Shown here: positions 41,639-50,114 of the stretch, in pieces
How the letters are laid out: every line of letters starts with the position of its first letter
How positions within the stretch are numbered: position 1 is the first letter of the stretch
NCBI RefSeq assembly: GCF_027889715.1
Contig: NZ_JAPJZH010000008.1
Location: forward strand, 186,001 to 250,000
DNA length: 64,000 nucleotides
Source of the DNA: Allohoeflea poritis
GTDB lineage: Bacteria > Pseudomonadota > Alphaproteobacteria > Rhizobiales > Rhizobiaceae
Direction: 5' to 3'
Translations under genes and position numbers: made by a program
The notes under the pieces: generated by a model
Database searches by the model: none
Told to the model about the DNA's origin: nothing
What the model saw: the letters and a program-made list of their open reading frames with translations, nothing else

Positions 41639-43837
41639 TCAACGTGCGTTTTCATGATCTGCCGGCCAGATGAGAATATTGCCCACATCGTCCACCACCC
41701 CGACATGGTCCGGCAGGATCAGCGCCGTTGAATCCATCTCCGTGACGACAGCAGGGCCCTCGATACGGTTGCCCGGCCGCAGCCGGTCGCGGTCGTAGAT
41801 ATGACCCTCCTGCCAGTTGCCGTCGGTATAGATGCGCGTCGTGTGAACGCGCGCCGATGAGGCATCCGCGCCGCCCGCGCCCTGGTTCTCGGCAATGAAG
41901 CTCTTTTCGGCGTCCTGGACGACGGCGCGCAGGCCGACCAACTCGTGCTCCGCATCGAGGGCAAAGGTGAAGAGCTGCTCGTGTTCCTTGTCGAAACGCC
42001 GCCCGATACCGGCCAGCCCTTCCCGCTCGAAATCCTCCGGCGATACATCGATGGTCAGCTTCATGCCCTGGCCGTGATAGCGGATGTCGATCTGGTAGAT
42101 CACGCTCTGTCCGGACTGGGCGACGCCTTCGGACGTCAGCTCGCGGGCGGCTGCGTCGCGCAGCGCGTTGAGCATCTTTCCGACTTCCGCGTCGGAGGTG
42201 TCGGCAACGCGGGTGACATAGGTCTGGCTTGCCTCATTGCGAAGCTGCGTGGTCGCATCGCCATAGGCGCACAGGACACCCGGCCCGGGCGGGATGATTG
42301 CCGGCCAGGAATTGATCAGGCGGGCCAGCGCATTGGCATGCAGCGGCCCGGCACCACCAAAACCGATCAGCGCGAATTCGCGCGGATCGTAACCCTGTTC
42401 CACAGAAACAAGACGCAGTGCGCCGCACATATTCTCATTGACGATCTTTATGATGCCCTCGGCCGCCTCTTCCACCGGGATCGAAAGCGCATCGGCGATC
42501 TTGCCGACAGCCTCTGCCGCCTTGTCCCGGCTGATCGCCATATCGCCGCCCAGCTTGGCATCGGAGGGCAGATAGCCGAGCACCACGTTGGCGTCGGTCA
42601 CCGTCGGTTCCTCGCCACCTTTCATATAAGCCGCCGGCCCCGGATCGGCGCCGGCCGATTGCGGCCCGACGCGCAGCGCCTTGGTCAGTTCCGGCACATA
42701 GGCGATGGAGCCGCCGCCGGCTCCGACCGTCCGCACGTCTATGGATGGCGCACGGACGGTCACGTCGGCGACGCGCGTCTCGCGCCTCGTGCGCGCCACC
42801 GAATTCTGAATCAGGGCCACATCGGTGGATGTGCCGCCCATGTCGAATGTCAGCAGGTTCTCGAATTTGGCCTGCTTCGCGATCCACAGCGCGCCGGAGA
42901 CGCCGCCGGCAGGCCCGGACATCAGCAGGTTGACCGGCTGATCCATGGCAAGCTGGGCCGAGGACAGCCCGCCATCAGAGCGCAGGATCTGCAGAAGCAC
43001 GTTCTCGCCCATCCGGTTGCGCAACTCGCGCTGCAGGTTGGAAACATATTTGGAGACGACCGGGCGCACATAGGAATTGACCACCGTCGTTTCGGCGCGC
43101 TCATACTCATACATCTCCGGCATGATCGAGGCCGATGTGGAGACCGGAATATCCGGCGCGATGTCGCGGGCGATCTCGGCGATGCGCTTTTCATGCGCAT
43201 CATTGGCATAGGAGTTGAACAGCGCGATGGTCAGCGCCTCGATGCCCTGATCGAAGAGCTTCTTGAGATCCTTGCGGATCCTGGATTCGTCAAGGCTGGA
43301 TACCACCTCGCCATTTGCACCCATGCGCTCATCCGCCTCGATGGTCAGCTCAAGCGGCGCCAGCGGCGGCGTCTTGTTCCAGATCACCCAGCCGCCGAGC
43401 CCGCCCGGCACATAGGAGCGCGCAATCTGCAGCACGTCCTTGTAGCCCTTGGTGGTGACAAGCCCGACCAGCGCGCCGGCATTGGTCAGCACGGTGTTGG
43501 TGGCGACCGTGGTGCCGTGCATGACCTCGGTGATATCGGTCGGCGCTATGCCGGCTTCGCGGCAGATCTTTTCGATCCCGTTGAGAACGCCGATGGAGCT
43601 GTCGGCCGGCGTCGAGGGCACCTTGGCGGTGTAGGTCCTGCCGTTCTTCTCATCGAGCATCAGGAGGTCGGTAAAGGTGCCGCCGACATCGACGCCGAGC
43701 CGCAAGCCGGTTCCGGCACGCATCGGGCGGACAGGGGCTGGCGCCGAGCCGGCATCAGCCTCCATTCGCCGCAATCGCTCCTCAAAGGCGGCCAGCCGTT
43801 CCTCATAATGCTTGATCAGATCGTCCGTGCTGTTCAT
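41639..43837 (-). CDS. hyuA: Hydantoinase/oxoprolinase A subunit with an N-terminal coiled coil
   Basis: 732 residues. The ATPase domain begins at about residue 48 with LGVDVGGTFTDLLML; HGTTVATNTVL, LTFDMGGTSTDVALI, AGGGSIAYV and IGFGGAGPLHANALA follow. Typical HyuA proteins start within a few residues of the VGGTFTD motif. This one carries a 40-residue charged extension, TDDLIKHYEERLAAFEERL and RRMEAD, predicted to be a coiled coil and closely similar to the N-terminus of the ABC permease in the same operon. The product is the ATP-binding half of the cyclic-amide hydrolase. Confidence 0.92.
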   Translation of the reverse strand: MNSTDDLIKHYEERLAAFEERLRRMEADAGSAPAPVRPMRAGTGLRLGVDVGGTFTDLLMLDEKNGRTYTAKVPSTPADSSIGVLNGIEKICREAGIAPTDITEVMHGTTVATNTVLTNAGALVGLVTTKGYKDVLQIARSYVPGGLGGWVIWNKTPPLAPLELTIEADERMGANGEVVSSLDESRIRKDLKKLFDQGIEALTIALFNSYANDAHEKRIAEIARDIAPDIPVSTSASIMPEMYEYERAETTVVNSYVRPVVSKYVSNLQRELRNRMGENVLLQILRSDGGLSSAQLAMDQPVNLLMSGPAGGVSGALWIAKQAKFENLLTFDMGGTSTDVALIQNSVARTRRETRVADVTVRAPSIDVRTVGAGGGSIAYVPELTKALRVGPQSAGADPGPAAYMKGGEEPTVTDANVVLGYLPSDAKLGGDMAISRDKAAEAVGKIADALSIPVEEAAEGIIKIVNENMCGALRLVSVEQGYDPREFALIGFGGAGPLHANALARLINSWPAIIPPGPGVLCAYGDATTQLRNEASQTYVTRVADTSDAEVGKMLNALRDAAARELTSEGVAQSGQSVIYQIDIRYHGQGMKLTIDVSPEDFEREGLAGIGRRFDKEHEQLFTFALDAEHELVGLRAVVQDAEKSFIAENQGAGGADASSARVHTTRIYTDGNWQEGHIYDRDRLRPGNRIEGPAVVTEMDSTALILPDHVGVVDDVGNILIWPADHENAR

Positions 43838-43889
43838 CGTGCAGTGTTTCCCCTACGCGCGCCGAAAGCGGCGCTGAAAATCCTCTACT

Positions 43890-44720
43890 CTACCGGCCCG
43901 TCAGCCATGCAAGCCACCACCAGCGGCGGCGCGGCTCCACTGTGACCAGATTGATGGCCCGCTCCGAAATACCGATCATCCGGCCGACCGCCGCCTCATG
44001 CCGGCGCACCAGCCGCTCGCTTTCACGGATCTGGCTTTCGAGCCGTTCGCCGGTTGCCAGCGCCCGTTCCAGCATGGCTGAAAGCTCGGCGGTCGCCGCG
44101 CCCTTGCGCTCGGCCTCCTGCAAGGCGCGATCCAGAAGGCTCATGGCGCGGTCGGCTGCTTCCGTCAGCTCCCGGCTGTCGCGGCCAGGCGCCGTCGCCG
44201 CGTCCGAAAGCGACAATGCCCGCTCCAGCAGCTGCCGGTAACGGGCATTGTCCTGCAAGGCGGCTTCCAGCCTGGCCGTCGCATCGTCGAGCATGGCAAG
44301 CGCCCGGTCGGACACGCCGGCCAGTTCCTCGGTGCGATCATCCTGCGGCCCGGCCTGCTCGTTACGTTTGGCGAGCAAATCCATGGACTGCGCCAGCGCA
44401 CTGTCCTGCCGTTCGAGCAGTTGATGGATCTTGCCGATTTCCTCGTCGCGTTCGGCAAGCAGGCCCTGGAGCTCCTCGACCTCGTCGAACAGCGTGTCGA
44501 GCAATTCGGCGGGAGCCATGCCCTTGCCGCTGATCTGACCCTCGAGATCCGGCGGGATGGATGTCAGGTCGACACGCAGCCGCCCCTCATTGTCGCGCCT
44601 TGCCGGCAGAACACCCTTGGCAATGGCTTCACGCAAACGCATCCGGCTCAGGCCAAGCAGCCTTGCTGCCTCCCCGACGGGGAGAAAATGACGCCCGGAA
44701 TCGCTACGCTTTTCAGCCAT
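43890..44720 (-). CDS. HTH protein with long coiled coil and tryptophan-rich tail
   Basis: 276 residues. A MerR/excisionase-like helix-turn-helix opens the protein (FLPVGEAARLLGLSRMRLREAIAKG, about 12-36) with an RVDLTSIP wing. Residues about 70-245 are a charged, leucine-rich coiled coil (ELLDTLFDEVEELQGLLAERDEE and similar). The C-terminus is RRRWWWLAWLTGR, a basic tryptophan tail that could touch a membrane. I do not recognise a named family. It is 52 bases upstream of hyuA on the same strand, and may regulate the operon or tether its proteins. The HTH is moderately certain; membrane contact is inference. Confidence 0.65.
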   Translation of the reverse strand: MAEKRSDSGRHFLPVGEAARLLGLSRMRLREAIAKGVLPARRDNEGRLRVDLTSIPPDLEGQISGKGMAPAELLDTLFDEVEELQGLLAERDEEIGKIHQLLERQDSALAQSMDLLAKRNEQAGPQDDRTEELAGVSDRALAMLDDATARLEAALQDNARYRQLLERALSLSDAATAPGRDSRELTEAADRAMSLLDRALQEAERKGAATAELSAMLERALATGERLESQIRESERLVRRHEAAVGRMIGISERAINLVTVEPRRRWWWLAWLTGR

Positions 44721-44740
44721 CGCTCACTGGTCCGATCGCA

Positions 44741-45952
44741 TCAGATTATCCCCTTCTCCCGGAGACTTGCCTGCTTGTCCTGCGGAAGCGAAAGAACTTC
44801 GCCGTAGACGTAATCGTTGTGTTCGCCCAGCTCCGGCCCGACATGGCGGATGGCTCCCGGTGTCTCAGACAGTTTCGGCGCCACATTCTGCATCTTGATG
44901 GTCCCGAAATCGGGATGATGAACATCGACAATCGCGTCCCTTTCCTGAAAGTGCGGATCGTCGATCATGTCCTCGGCCTTGTAGATCAGGCCACAGGGCA
45001 CGCCGTGCTCGTTGAGCAGCGCCTCGAGCTCCTTCAGCGGGATCGTCCTGGTCCACTCATTGATCAGACCGTCGAGCTCCGCCTGGTATTTTCCGCGCGC
45101 CGAATGGGTTGCGTAGCGTTCGTCTTCGGCCAGCTCCGGGCGTCCCATGGCCTCGGCGAGCCGTTTGAACACGGTATCCTGGTTGGCCGCGATCAGCAGC
45201 AGCTTGCCGTCCGCCGTATCGAAGACATTGGAGGGCGACACATTGGGCAGGATCGGACCGGTGCGCTCGCGCACATAGTCGGCGACATTATATTCGGTGA
45301 CCAGGCTTTCCATCATGTTGAGGACGGCTTCGTAGATGGCGCTGTCGACGATCTGGCCGCGACCGGTGCGCTCGCGCGCGTGGATGGCCATCAGTGCACC
45401 CATGCAGGCATGGATCGCAGCCAGTTCGTCGCCGATGGAAATGCCCATGCGGCTCGGCTGGGTTTGCGGATCGCCGACGACATAGCGCAGACCGCCCATC
45501 GCTTCGCCGATGGCGCCATATCCGGCCCGCGCCGCATAGGGGCCGGTCTGGCCGAAGCCCGTCACCCGCACCATGACAAGGCGCGGATTGATCTTCGACA
45601 GCTCGTCATAGCCGAGGTTCCAGCGTTCCATTGTGCCGGGGCGAAAATTCTCGATCAGGATGTCGGTTGTCTTGATCAGGTCGCGAACGATCTCCTGACC
45701 TTCCGGGGTGCGCAGGTTCAGCGTGATGGATTTCTTGTTGCGGGCAACGACCGGCCACCACAGCGACTTGCCATGCGGCTTCTCCCGCCCCCACTGGCGC
45801 ATCGGATCGCCTGCCCCGGGCTGTTCGCACTTGATCACCTCGGCGCCGAAATCGGCGAGCAGCTGGCCGCAGAACGGTCCGGCGAGAAGCTGTCCCATCT
45901 CGAGAACTTTCAGGTCCGTCAAAGGCCCCTGCCGCGGCACGCCCGAATTCAT
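44741..45952 (-). CDS. Class III CoA transferase (CaiB/BaiF family)
   Basis: 403 residues. The family motifs are MGQLLAGPFCGQLLADFGAEVIKCE, LIENFRPGTMERWNLGY, GFGQTGPYA and the catalytic aspartate near residue 175 in GISIGDELAAIHA. These enzymes move CoA between acyl-CoAs and free acids. ATG 45952 is preceded by GGGAGG; an upstream extension to 46033 would cross the divergent promoter. It is divergent from an HMG-CoA-lyase gene, so the pair may activate a 3-hydroxy-3-methyl acid or citramalate-type acid and then cleave it. Confidence 0.9.
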   Translation of the reverse strand: MNSGVPRQGPLTDLKVLEMGQLLAGPFCGQLLADFGAEVIKCEQPGAGDPMRQWGREKPHGKSLWWPVVARNKKSITLNLRTPEGQEIVRDLIKTTDILIENFRPGTMERWNLGYDELSKINPRLVMVRVTGFGQTGPYAARAGYGAIGEAMGGLRYVVGDPQTQPSRMGISIGDELAAIHACMGALMAIHARERTGRGQIVDSAIYEAVLNMMESLVTEYNVADYVRERTGPILPNVSPSNVFDTADGKLLLIAANQDTVFKRLAEAMGRPELAEDERYATHSARGKYQAELDGLINEWTRTIPLKELEALLNEHGVPCGLIYKAEDMIDDPHFQERDAIVDVHHPDFGTIKMQNVAPKLSETPGAIRHVGPELGEHNDYVYGEVLSLPQDKQASLREKGII

Positions 45953-46021
45953 TGTGATGAACCTCCCGACAACAAACTGTGACTTGCAGACTGGTCTAAA
46001 CCGGCATACTTGTCTATAGTA

Positions 46022-46035
46022 TTTTGCATACAAAA
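46022..46035. promoter_or_regulatory. Palindromic candidate GntR operator TTTTG-CATA-CAAAA
   Basis: TTTTGCATACAAAA is a perfect 5+4+5 palindrome at 46022-46035, between the divergent CoA-transferase and lyase genes and 18 bases before the lyase ATG. FCD-type GntR regulators commonly recognise TTGTATACAA-like sites, and one is encoded at the end of the lyase operon. Assigned by symmetry and position. Confidence 0.5.
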
Positions 46036-46053
46036 ATCAAACGGATTTGGCTT

Positions 46054-46974
46054 ATGAGCGAAAATTTCGTTGAAATCATTGAAGTTTCCCCCAGAGATGG
46101 GATACAAAATGACGAAAAGATTCTCACCACCGCCGTCAAGCTCGAGCTCATTCAGCGGGCCGTGGACGCTGGCGCCGACCGCATCGAGGCGACAAGTTTC
46201 GTCAATCCGAAACGCGTTCCGCAGATGGCCGATGCCGATGAGGTGGCACGCGGTCTGCCGCGCGGCACCGCGACCAAATTCATCGGACTGACGCTCAACC
46301 GCCGCGGCTTCGACCGTGCGGTGGCCGCACGGCTCGACGAGGCCAATTTCGTCGTCGTCGCGACAGATACGTTCAATATGCGCAACCAGGGGGTTCCGAC
46401 CGAGGAGAGCATCAGGGCCTTTGGCGACATCATGCGCGATGCGCCCTCCGGCATCCGGGTCGGCGTAACCATCGGCGCCGCCTTCGGTTGCCCGTTCGAG
46501 GGTGAAGTCCCGCTTGAGCGGCTGATGCAGGTCGTCGAGGCCTGTATTGCCCACACCCCTCGTGAAATCGGGCTCGCCGACACGATCGGCGTGGCGGTGC
46601 CGCAGGATGTCGCACGGCGGGTCACGGCCGTTCGTCAGGCCTTTCCGGACATTCCCGTGCGTCTGCATCTGCACAACACCCGCAACACCGGCATCGCCAA
46701 TGCCTGGGCCGGGCTGGAAGCCGGCGCCCGGTCGCTCGACGCGAGCTTCGGCGGCGTCGGCGGCTGTCCGTTCGCGCCGCGCGCCACCGGCAACATCGCC
46801 ACCGAGGATCTGCTCTATATGCTGGAACGGTCTGGCGTGCGGACGAATATGTCGCTCGATGCGGCCATCGAAACGGCGCTCTGGCTTGAACAGCAACTCG
46901 GCAAGCCCGTACCGGGACAGCTCATGAAGGCGGGCGGTTTTCCGAAATCCGAAACCGGCGAGGCAGCCGCATGA
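46054..46974 (+). CDS. Hydroxymethylglutaryl-CoA lyase-family enzyme
   Basis: 306 residues of HMGL/DRE-TIM metallolyase. The signature SPRDGIQND, the metal-ligand H-L-H-N in RLHLHNTRNTG, and the cysteine loop GGCPFAPRATGNIATED are present. HMG-CoA lyases split HMG-CoA to acetoacetate and acetyl-CoA; relatives act on citramalyl- or 3-hydroxy-3-methyl acyl-CoAs. ATG 46054 is used, as the earlier in-frame start lies in the operator. It overlaps the GntR gene by 4 bases. Confidence 0.9.
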   Translation: MSENFVEIIEVSPRDGIQNDEKILTTAVKLELIQRAVDAGADRIEATSFVNPKRVPQMADADEVARGLPRGTATKFIGLTLNRRGFDRAVAARLDEANFVVVATDTFNMRNQGVPTEESIRAFGDIMRDAPSGIRVGVTIGAAFGCPFEGEVPLERLMQVVEACIAHTPREIGLADTIGVAVPQDVARRVTAVRQAFPDIPVRLHLHNTRNTGIANAWAGLEAGARSLDASFGGVGGCPFAPRATGNIATEDLLYMLERSGVRTNMSLDAAIETALWLEQQLGKPVPGQLMKAGGFPKSETGEAAA

Positions 46975-47651
46975 GCAATCCCGCACAGCGAACCGCCGCC
47001 ACGGACCAGGCCTACCACGCCATCCGCTCGGACATCCTGTCCGGCACGCTCAAGGAAGGCGAGCGCATCACCGAACAGAGAATGGCTGAAAATCTCGGCC
47101 TCAGCCGGACACCCGTGCGCGAGGCGATCAGCAAGCTCATCCATGAAGGTTTCGTCGAGCGCGGCACCGGATATACGACGCGCGTCGCTCATTTCGAGGA
47201 CGAGGAACTGGAGCAGATGTTCCAGATCAGAAAGCTGCTCGAGAGCTATGGCGCTGCTCGCGCGGCCGAATTCGCGACCGATGAGCAGGTTGAACATCTG
47301 AAGGAACTGAGCGCTGAAATGTCGGCCCACACGCCGCCGAAATCGCAATCCGACTACAAGATCATCTCGGCCGCCAATGAGAAGTTCCACCGCACCATCA
47401 TGGAAGCGGCCCGTTCGCCGCGCCTCAGCGCTCTCATCTCCATGGCCGTCAATGTCGGCATGGTGGCGCGCATGTACCACCTCTATTCCGACGAGGACCT
47501 CATCCGCAGCGCCGCGCACCACCACGAGATAACGGATGCGATCGCCGCACGATCACCCGAATGGGCGGCCAGCGTCATGTCCTCACACCTCCTGGCCGCC
47601 GCATCCATGGCGGCGCGCGCCGGCCAGCGCAAGGTTCCCGCCGCCTTCTGA
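46971..47651 (+). CDS. GntR-family (FCD) transcriptional regulator
   Basis: 226 residues. The N-terminal winged helix is QAYHAIRSDILSGTLKEGERITEQRMAENLGLSRTPVREAISKLIHEGFV; the C-terminal all-helical FCD domain follows (KFHRTIMEAARSPRL, HHHEITDAIAARSPEWAASVMSSHL) with the usual aspartate/histidine metal or acid ligand residues. Its ATGA overlap with the lyase gene and the palindrome ahead of that gene suggest it represses the lyase/CoA-transferase pair. Confidence 0.9.
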   Translation: MSNPAQRTAATDQAYHAIRSDILSGTLKEGERITEQRMAENLGLSRTPVREAISKLIHEGFVERGTGYTTRVAHFEDEELEQMFQIRKLLESYGAARAAEFATDEQVEHLKELSAEMSAHTPPKSQSDYKIISAANEKFHRTIMEAARSPRLSALISMAVNVGMVARMYHLYSDEDLIRSAAHHHEITDAIAARSPEWAASVMSSHLLAAASMAARAGQRKVPAAF

Positions 47652-47743
47652 GCACTGTCAGCTGATATGCAGCGGCGCACATCCACCGCTCTTCACCTGT
47701 CACGGCAACGAAAACGTTGAAATAGCCAATTGACAACAGCGGC

Positions 47744-48646
47744 TTAGGTCGCGCCCTTAACGGAGACGAAGGTCGTGTAGACCGATGTGGTCGCGGTGAT
47801 CAGCAGCCGGATATTGCGGCGGCCGCCGAAGGTGACATTGGCCACCGTCTCAGGCGTCGCAAGCATGCCGAGACGCATGGCGTCAGGGTCGAAACACTGA
47901 ACACCGGCGGCGCTGCTGGTCCAGATATTGCCCTGGCAGTCGGCCCGGAAGCCGTCCGGAACGCCCTCCTCGATGTCCACAAAAATCCGTCCGTTTGCGA
48001 GCGCTCGGCCGTCCTTCACATCGAAAACGCGAATGTGATGCGGACCGTCGGGATCGTGCGAAAGCCCGGTATCCGAAACATAGAGCAGGCTTTCGTCGGG
48101 AGAAAAGGCAAGCCCGTTCGGCTTGACGAAATCATCGGCGACGACGCTCAGCTCTCCGGTGTCCGGGCACCACCGGAAGACGTAACAACCGTCCTGTTCC
48201 TGCTCCGCGGCCGCGCCTTCGAAATCACTGAGGATCCCGTAGGGCGGATCGGTAAACCAGATGCTGCCGTCCGACTTGACCACCACATCATTGGGCGAGT
48301 TGAGTCGTTTGCCGTTGAAGCTGTCGGCAATGACGGTGACGGATCCGCCATGCTCCAGGCGGGTGACACGCCGCGTCAGGTGCTCGCAGCTGATAAGCCT
48401 TCCTTCGCGGTCACGTGTGTGGCCATTGCAGTAATTGGGATTGTGATCGAAAACCCGCACGCTTGAGCCGCTCGACCACTGATAGCTGCGGTTGTTGGGA
48501 ATGTCGCTCCACAGGAAATAGTCGCCCTGCGGGAAATAGACCGGTCCTTCCGTCCAGATCATGCCGCCGGCGATCTTCTCCAGATGCGCGTTCGGCTGAA
48601 TCAGGGACAGGAAGCGCCGATCGTCGACGACGATGTGATCTTGCAT
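47744..48646 (-). CDS. SMP-30/gluconolactonase-family protein
   Basis: 300 residues, six-bladed beta-propeller. WTEGPVYFPQGDYFLWSDIPNN, SPNDVVVKSDGSIWFTDPPYG, VKPNGLAFSPDESLLYVSDTG and VPDGFRADCQGNIWTSS are the conserved blades and supply the metal ligands (E, N, D). Members are lactonases acting on aldonolactones. It is divergent from the histidine-kinase gene and convergent with the GntR gene. A sugar-acid lactone is the likely substrate, which fits the sugar-type importer downstream. Confidence 0.88.
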   Translation of the reverse strand: MQDHIVVDDRRFLSLIQPNAHLEKIAGGMIWTEGPVYFPQGDYFLWSDIPNNRSYQWSSGSSVRVFDHNPNYCNGHTRDREGRLISCEHLTRRVTRLEHGGSVTVIADSFNGKRLNSPNDVVVKSDGSIWFTDPPYGILSDFEGAAAEQEQDGCYVFRWCPDTGELSVVADDFVKPNGLAFSPDESLLYVSDTGLSHDPDGPHHIRVFDVKDGRALANGRIFVDIEEGVPDGFRADCQGNIWTSSAAGVQCFDPDAMRLGMLATPETVANVTFGGRRNIRLLITATTSVYTTFVSVKGAT

Positions 48647-48759
48647 TGGATTGCTCTGCGGTCCGCGTGATGTCGGCCAAGGTAAGACCGGTCGCCGGTG
48701 AGTTTAAACCCGCAATTGCGGTCAATGTACTGCGTGACAACGAAGTTCAGCGTGCGGAT

Positions 48760-48779
48760 TCCCGCAACGTGCTGCGGGA
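48760..48779. promoter_or_regulatory. Perfect 7-base inverted repeat upstream of the two-component system
   Basis: TCCCGCA (48760-48766) and TGCGGGA (48773-48779) flank ACGTGC, 46 bases before the histidine kinase start. The size and position are those of a dimeric operator, perhaps for the LuxR-type response regulator encoded next, or a hairpin in the leader. Assigned by eye. Confidence 0.4.
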
Positions 48780-48824
48780 TAAAGGGATTTGCGCCGGCAG
48801 CAAACTGTGATGATATGTGCGCAT

Positions 48825-50114
48825 ATGGAACAGAAAACGGACAGGATTCAATCCGACAGCCTCGATCGCTACCTGTCGATCTCCAGGGCGGTCGCGGGAC
48901 AGCTCGATTTCCAGAAAGTGCTCCAGCGGATCGCCGACGAGATCCGCGAGATATTGCCCTTCGACCATATGGACATCGCCATCATCACCTCCGACCGCAA
49001 GGGCGAACACATGGCGTTCGAGGTCGGCGTTGAAACCGGCTGGAGCGAGGGTGACCGGTCGCGGCCCATCGCAAAGAGCCCGATCTGCAACCTGCTGCTC
49101 GGCAAGATTCCCTATATCCTGACCAGCGACGCCTGGGAGGATCCGCAGTTCCACTTTGACGGCGCCTTCGATGCGCCGATCTACGAGGCGGATCTGCATT
49201 CCCGGATCCACGTCGCCTTGCACGTGCACGGCGTCGTCCACGGTTCGCTGAATATTTCAAGCCACGCCAAGAACGTCTATTCCCAGGACGACCTTGAAGA
49301 GGCCAAACGCATCGCCGATCTCATTTCACCCTATATCTACGCGCTGAAAATGGGCGAACAGGCCCGCCAGGCGGCCCTTCGCGAGGGCGAAGCCATCGGT
49401 CGCGAACAGGCGCTTCGCAGCGGTGCGTTGCGGCTGACAGAGGGCATGGAGGAGGAGCGCAAGCGTCTCGGCATGGAACTGCACGACCAGACGCTCGCCG
49501 ATCTTTCCAGCATCTACCGGCAGGTCACGCAAATGACCCGCCGTGCAGGCACGGAATCCCTTGAACTTGCCAAGGTCGGCCGCAGCATCGCCCGCTGCAC
49601 CGATGAGCTTCGCCGCATCATCGAAAATGCCAAACCCGGCATACTGGAACTGTTCGGCCTGCAACAGGCGATCGAGGCGCAACTCGAAAAGGCCACCGCC
49701 GGAGCCGGCCGTTCCATCAAGACGGTCCTGAATGATGAAACAGGCGGCATCCTCGACCACGGCTCCGACACCATCCGGACCGCTGTCTTCAGGATCGTGC
49801 AGGAAGCCTTGACCAATGCCGTCAAGCACAGCCAATGCGGCACGATCTCCGTGTCGCTGTATCGGGATGGCGACCATGTGATCGTCGAAGTACGCAACGA
49901 TGGCGCGACACCGACCGACGGATGGTCCGATTCCAAACGCGGCGTCGACAATATGAAGGTCCGAGCGGCCCTTATCGGTGCAGATATCGCCCTGCGGCAC
50001 GATGCGGACGTCACTTGCATATCGCTGCATGTGCCGCTAGCGATCCTGCAAATACCGGACGATGCCGATCCTCTTTCCGCTGAGAGCACCGCGGTAAAAA
50101 GGGCGGGCTCATGA
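48825..50114 (+). CDS. GAF-domain sensor histidine kinase (NarX/DegS type)
   Basis: About 429 residues, no membrane helix, so a soluble sensor. A GAF domain (about 20-170: FQKVLQRIADEIREILPFDHMDIAI) is followed by a HisKA_3 domain with H220 in RLGMELHDQTLAD and a HATPase_c domain with N-box QEALTNAVKHS and G-box GVDNMKVRAALIGADI. Start unsure: ATG 48810 and ATG 48825 and TTG 48789 are in frame. Its TGA overlaps the response-regulator ATG. It probably senses a cytoplasmic ligand or redox state. Confidence 0.9.
   Translation: MEQKTDRIQSDSLDRYLSISRAVAGQLDFQKVLQRIADEIREILPFDHMDIAIITSDRKGEHMAFEVGVETGWSEGDRSRPIAKSPICNLLLGKIPYILTSDAWEDPQFHFDGAFDAPIYEADLHSRIHVALHVHGVVHGSLNISSHAKNVYSQDDLEEAKRIADLISPYIYALKMGEQARQAALREGEAIGREQALRSGALRLTEGMEEERKRLGMELHDQTLADLSSIYRQVTQMTRRAGTESLELAKVGRSIARCTDELRRIIENAKPGILELFGLQQAIEAQLEKATAGAGRSIKTVLNDETGGILDHGSDTIRTAVFRIVQEALTNAVKHSQCGTISVSLYRDGDHVIVEVRNDGATPTDGWSDSKRGVDNMKVRAALIGADIALRHDADVTCISLHVPLAILQIPDDADPLSAESTAVKRAGS

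Noticed and set aside
41945-43945. Long open frame antisense to hyuA on the plus strand (about 666 codons)
   Set aside because: It is a GC-rich third-position shadow; the hyuA frame carries all family motifs and the antisense product has none.
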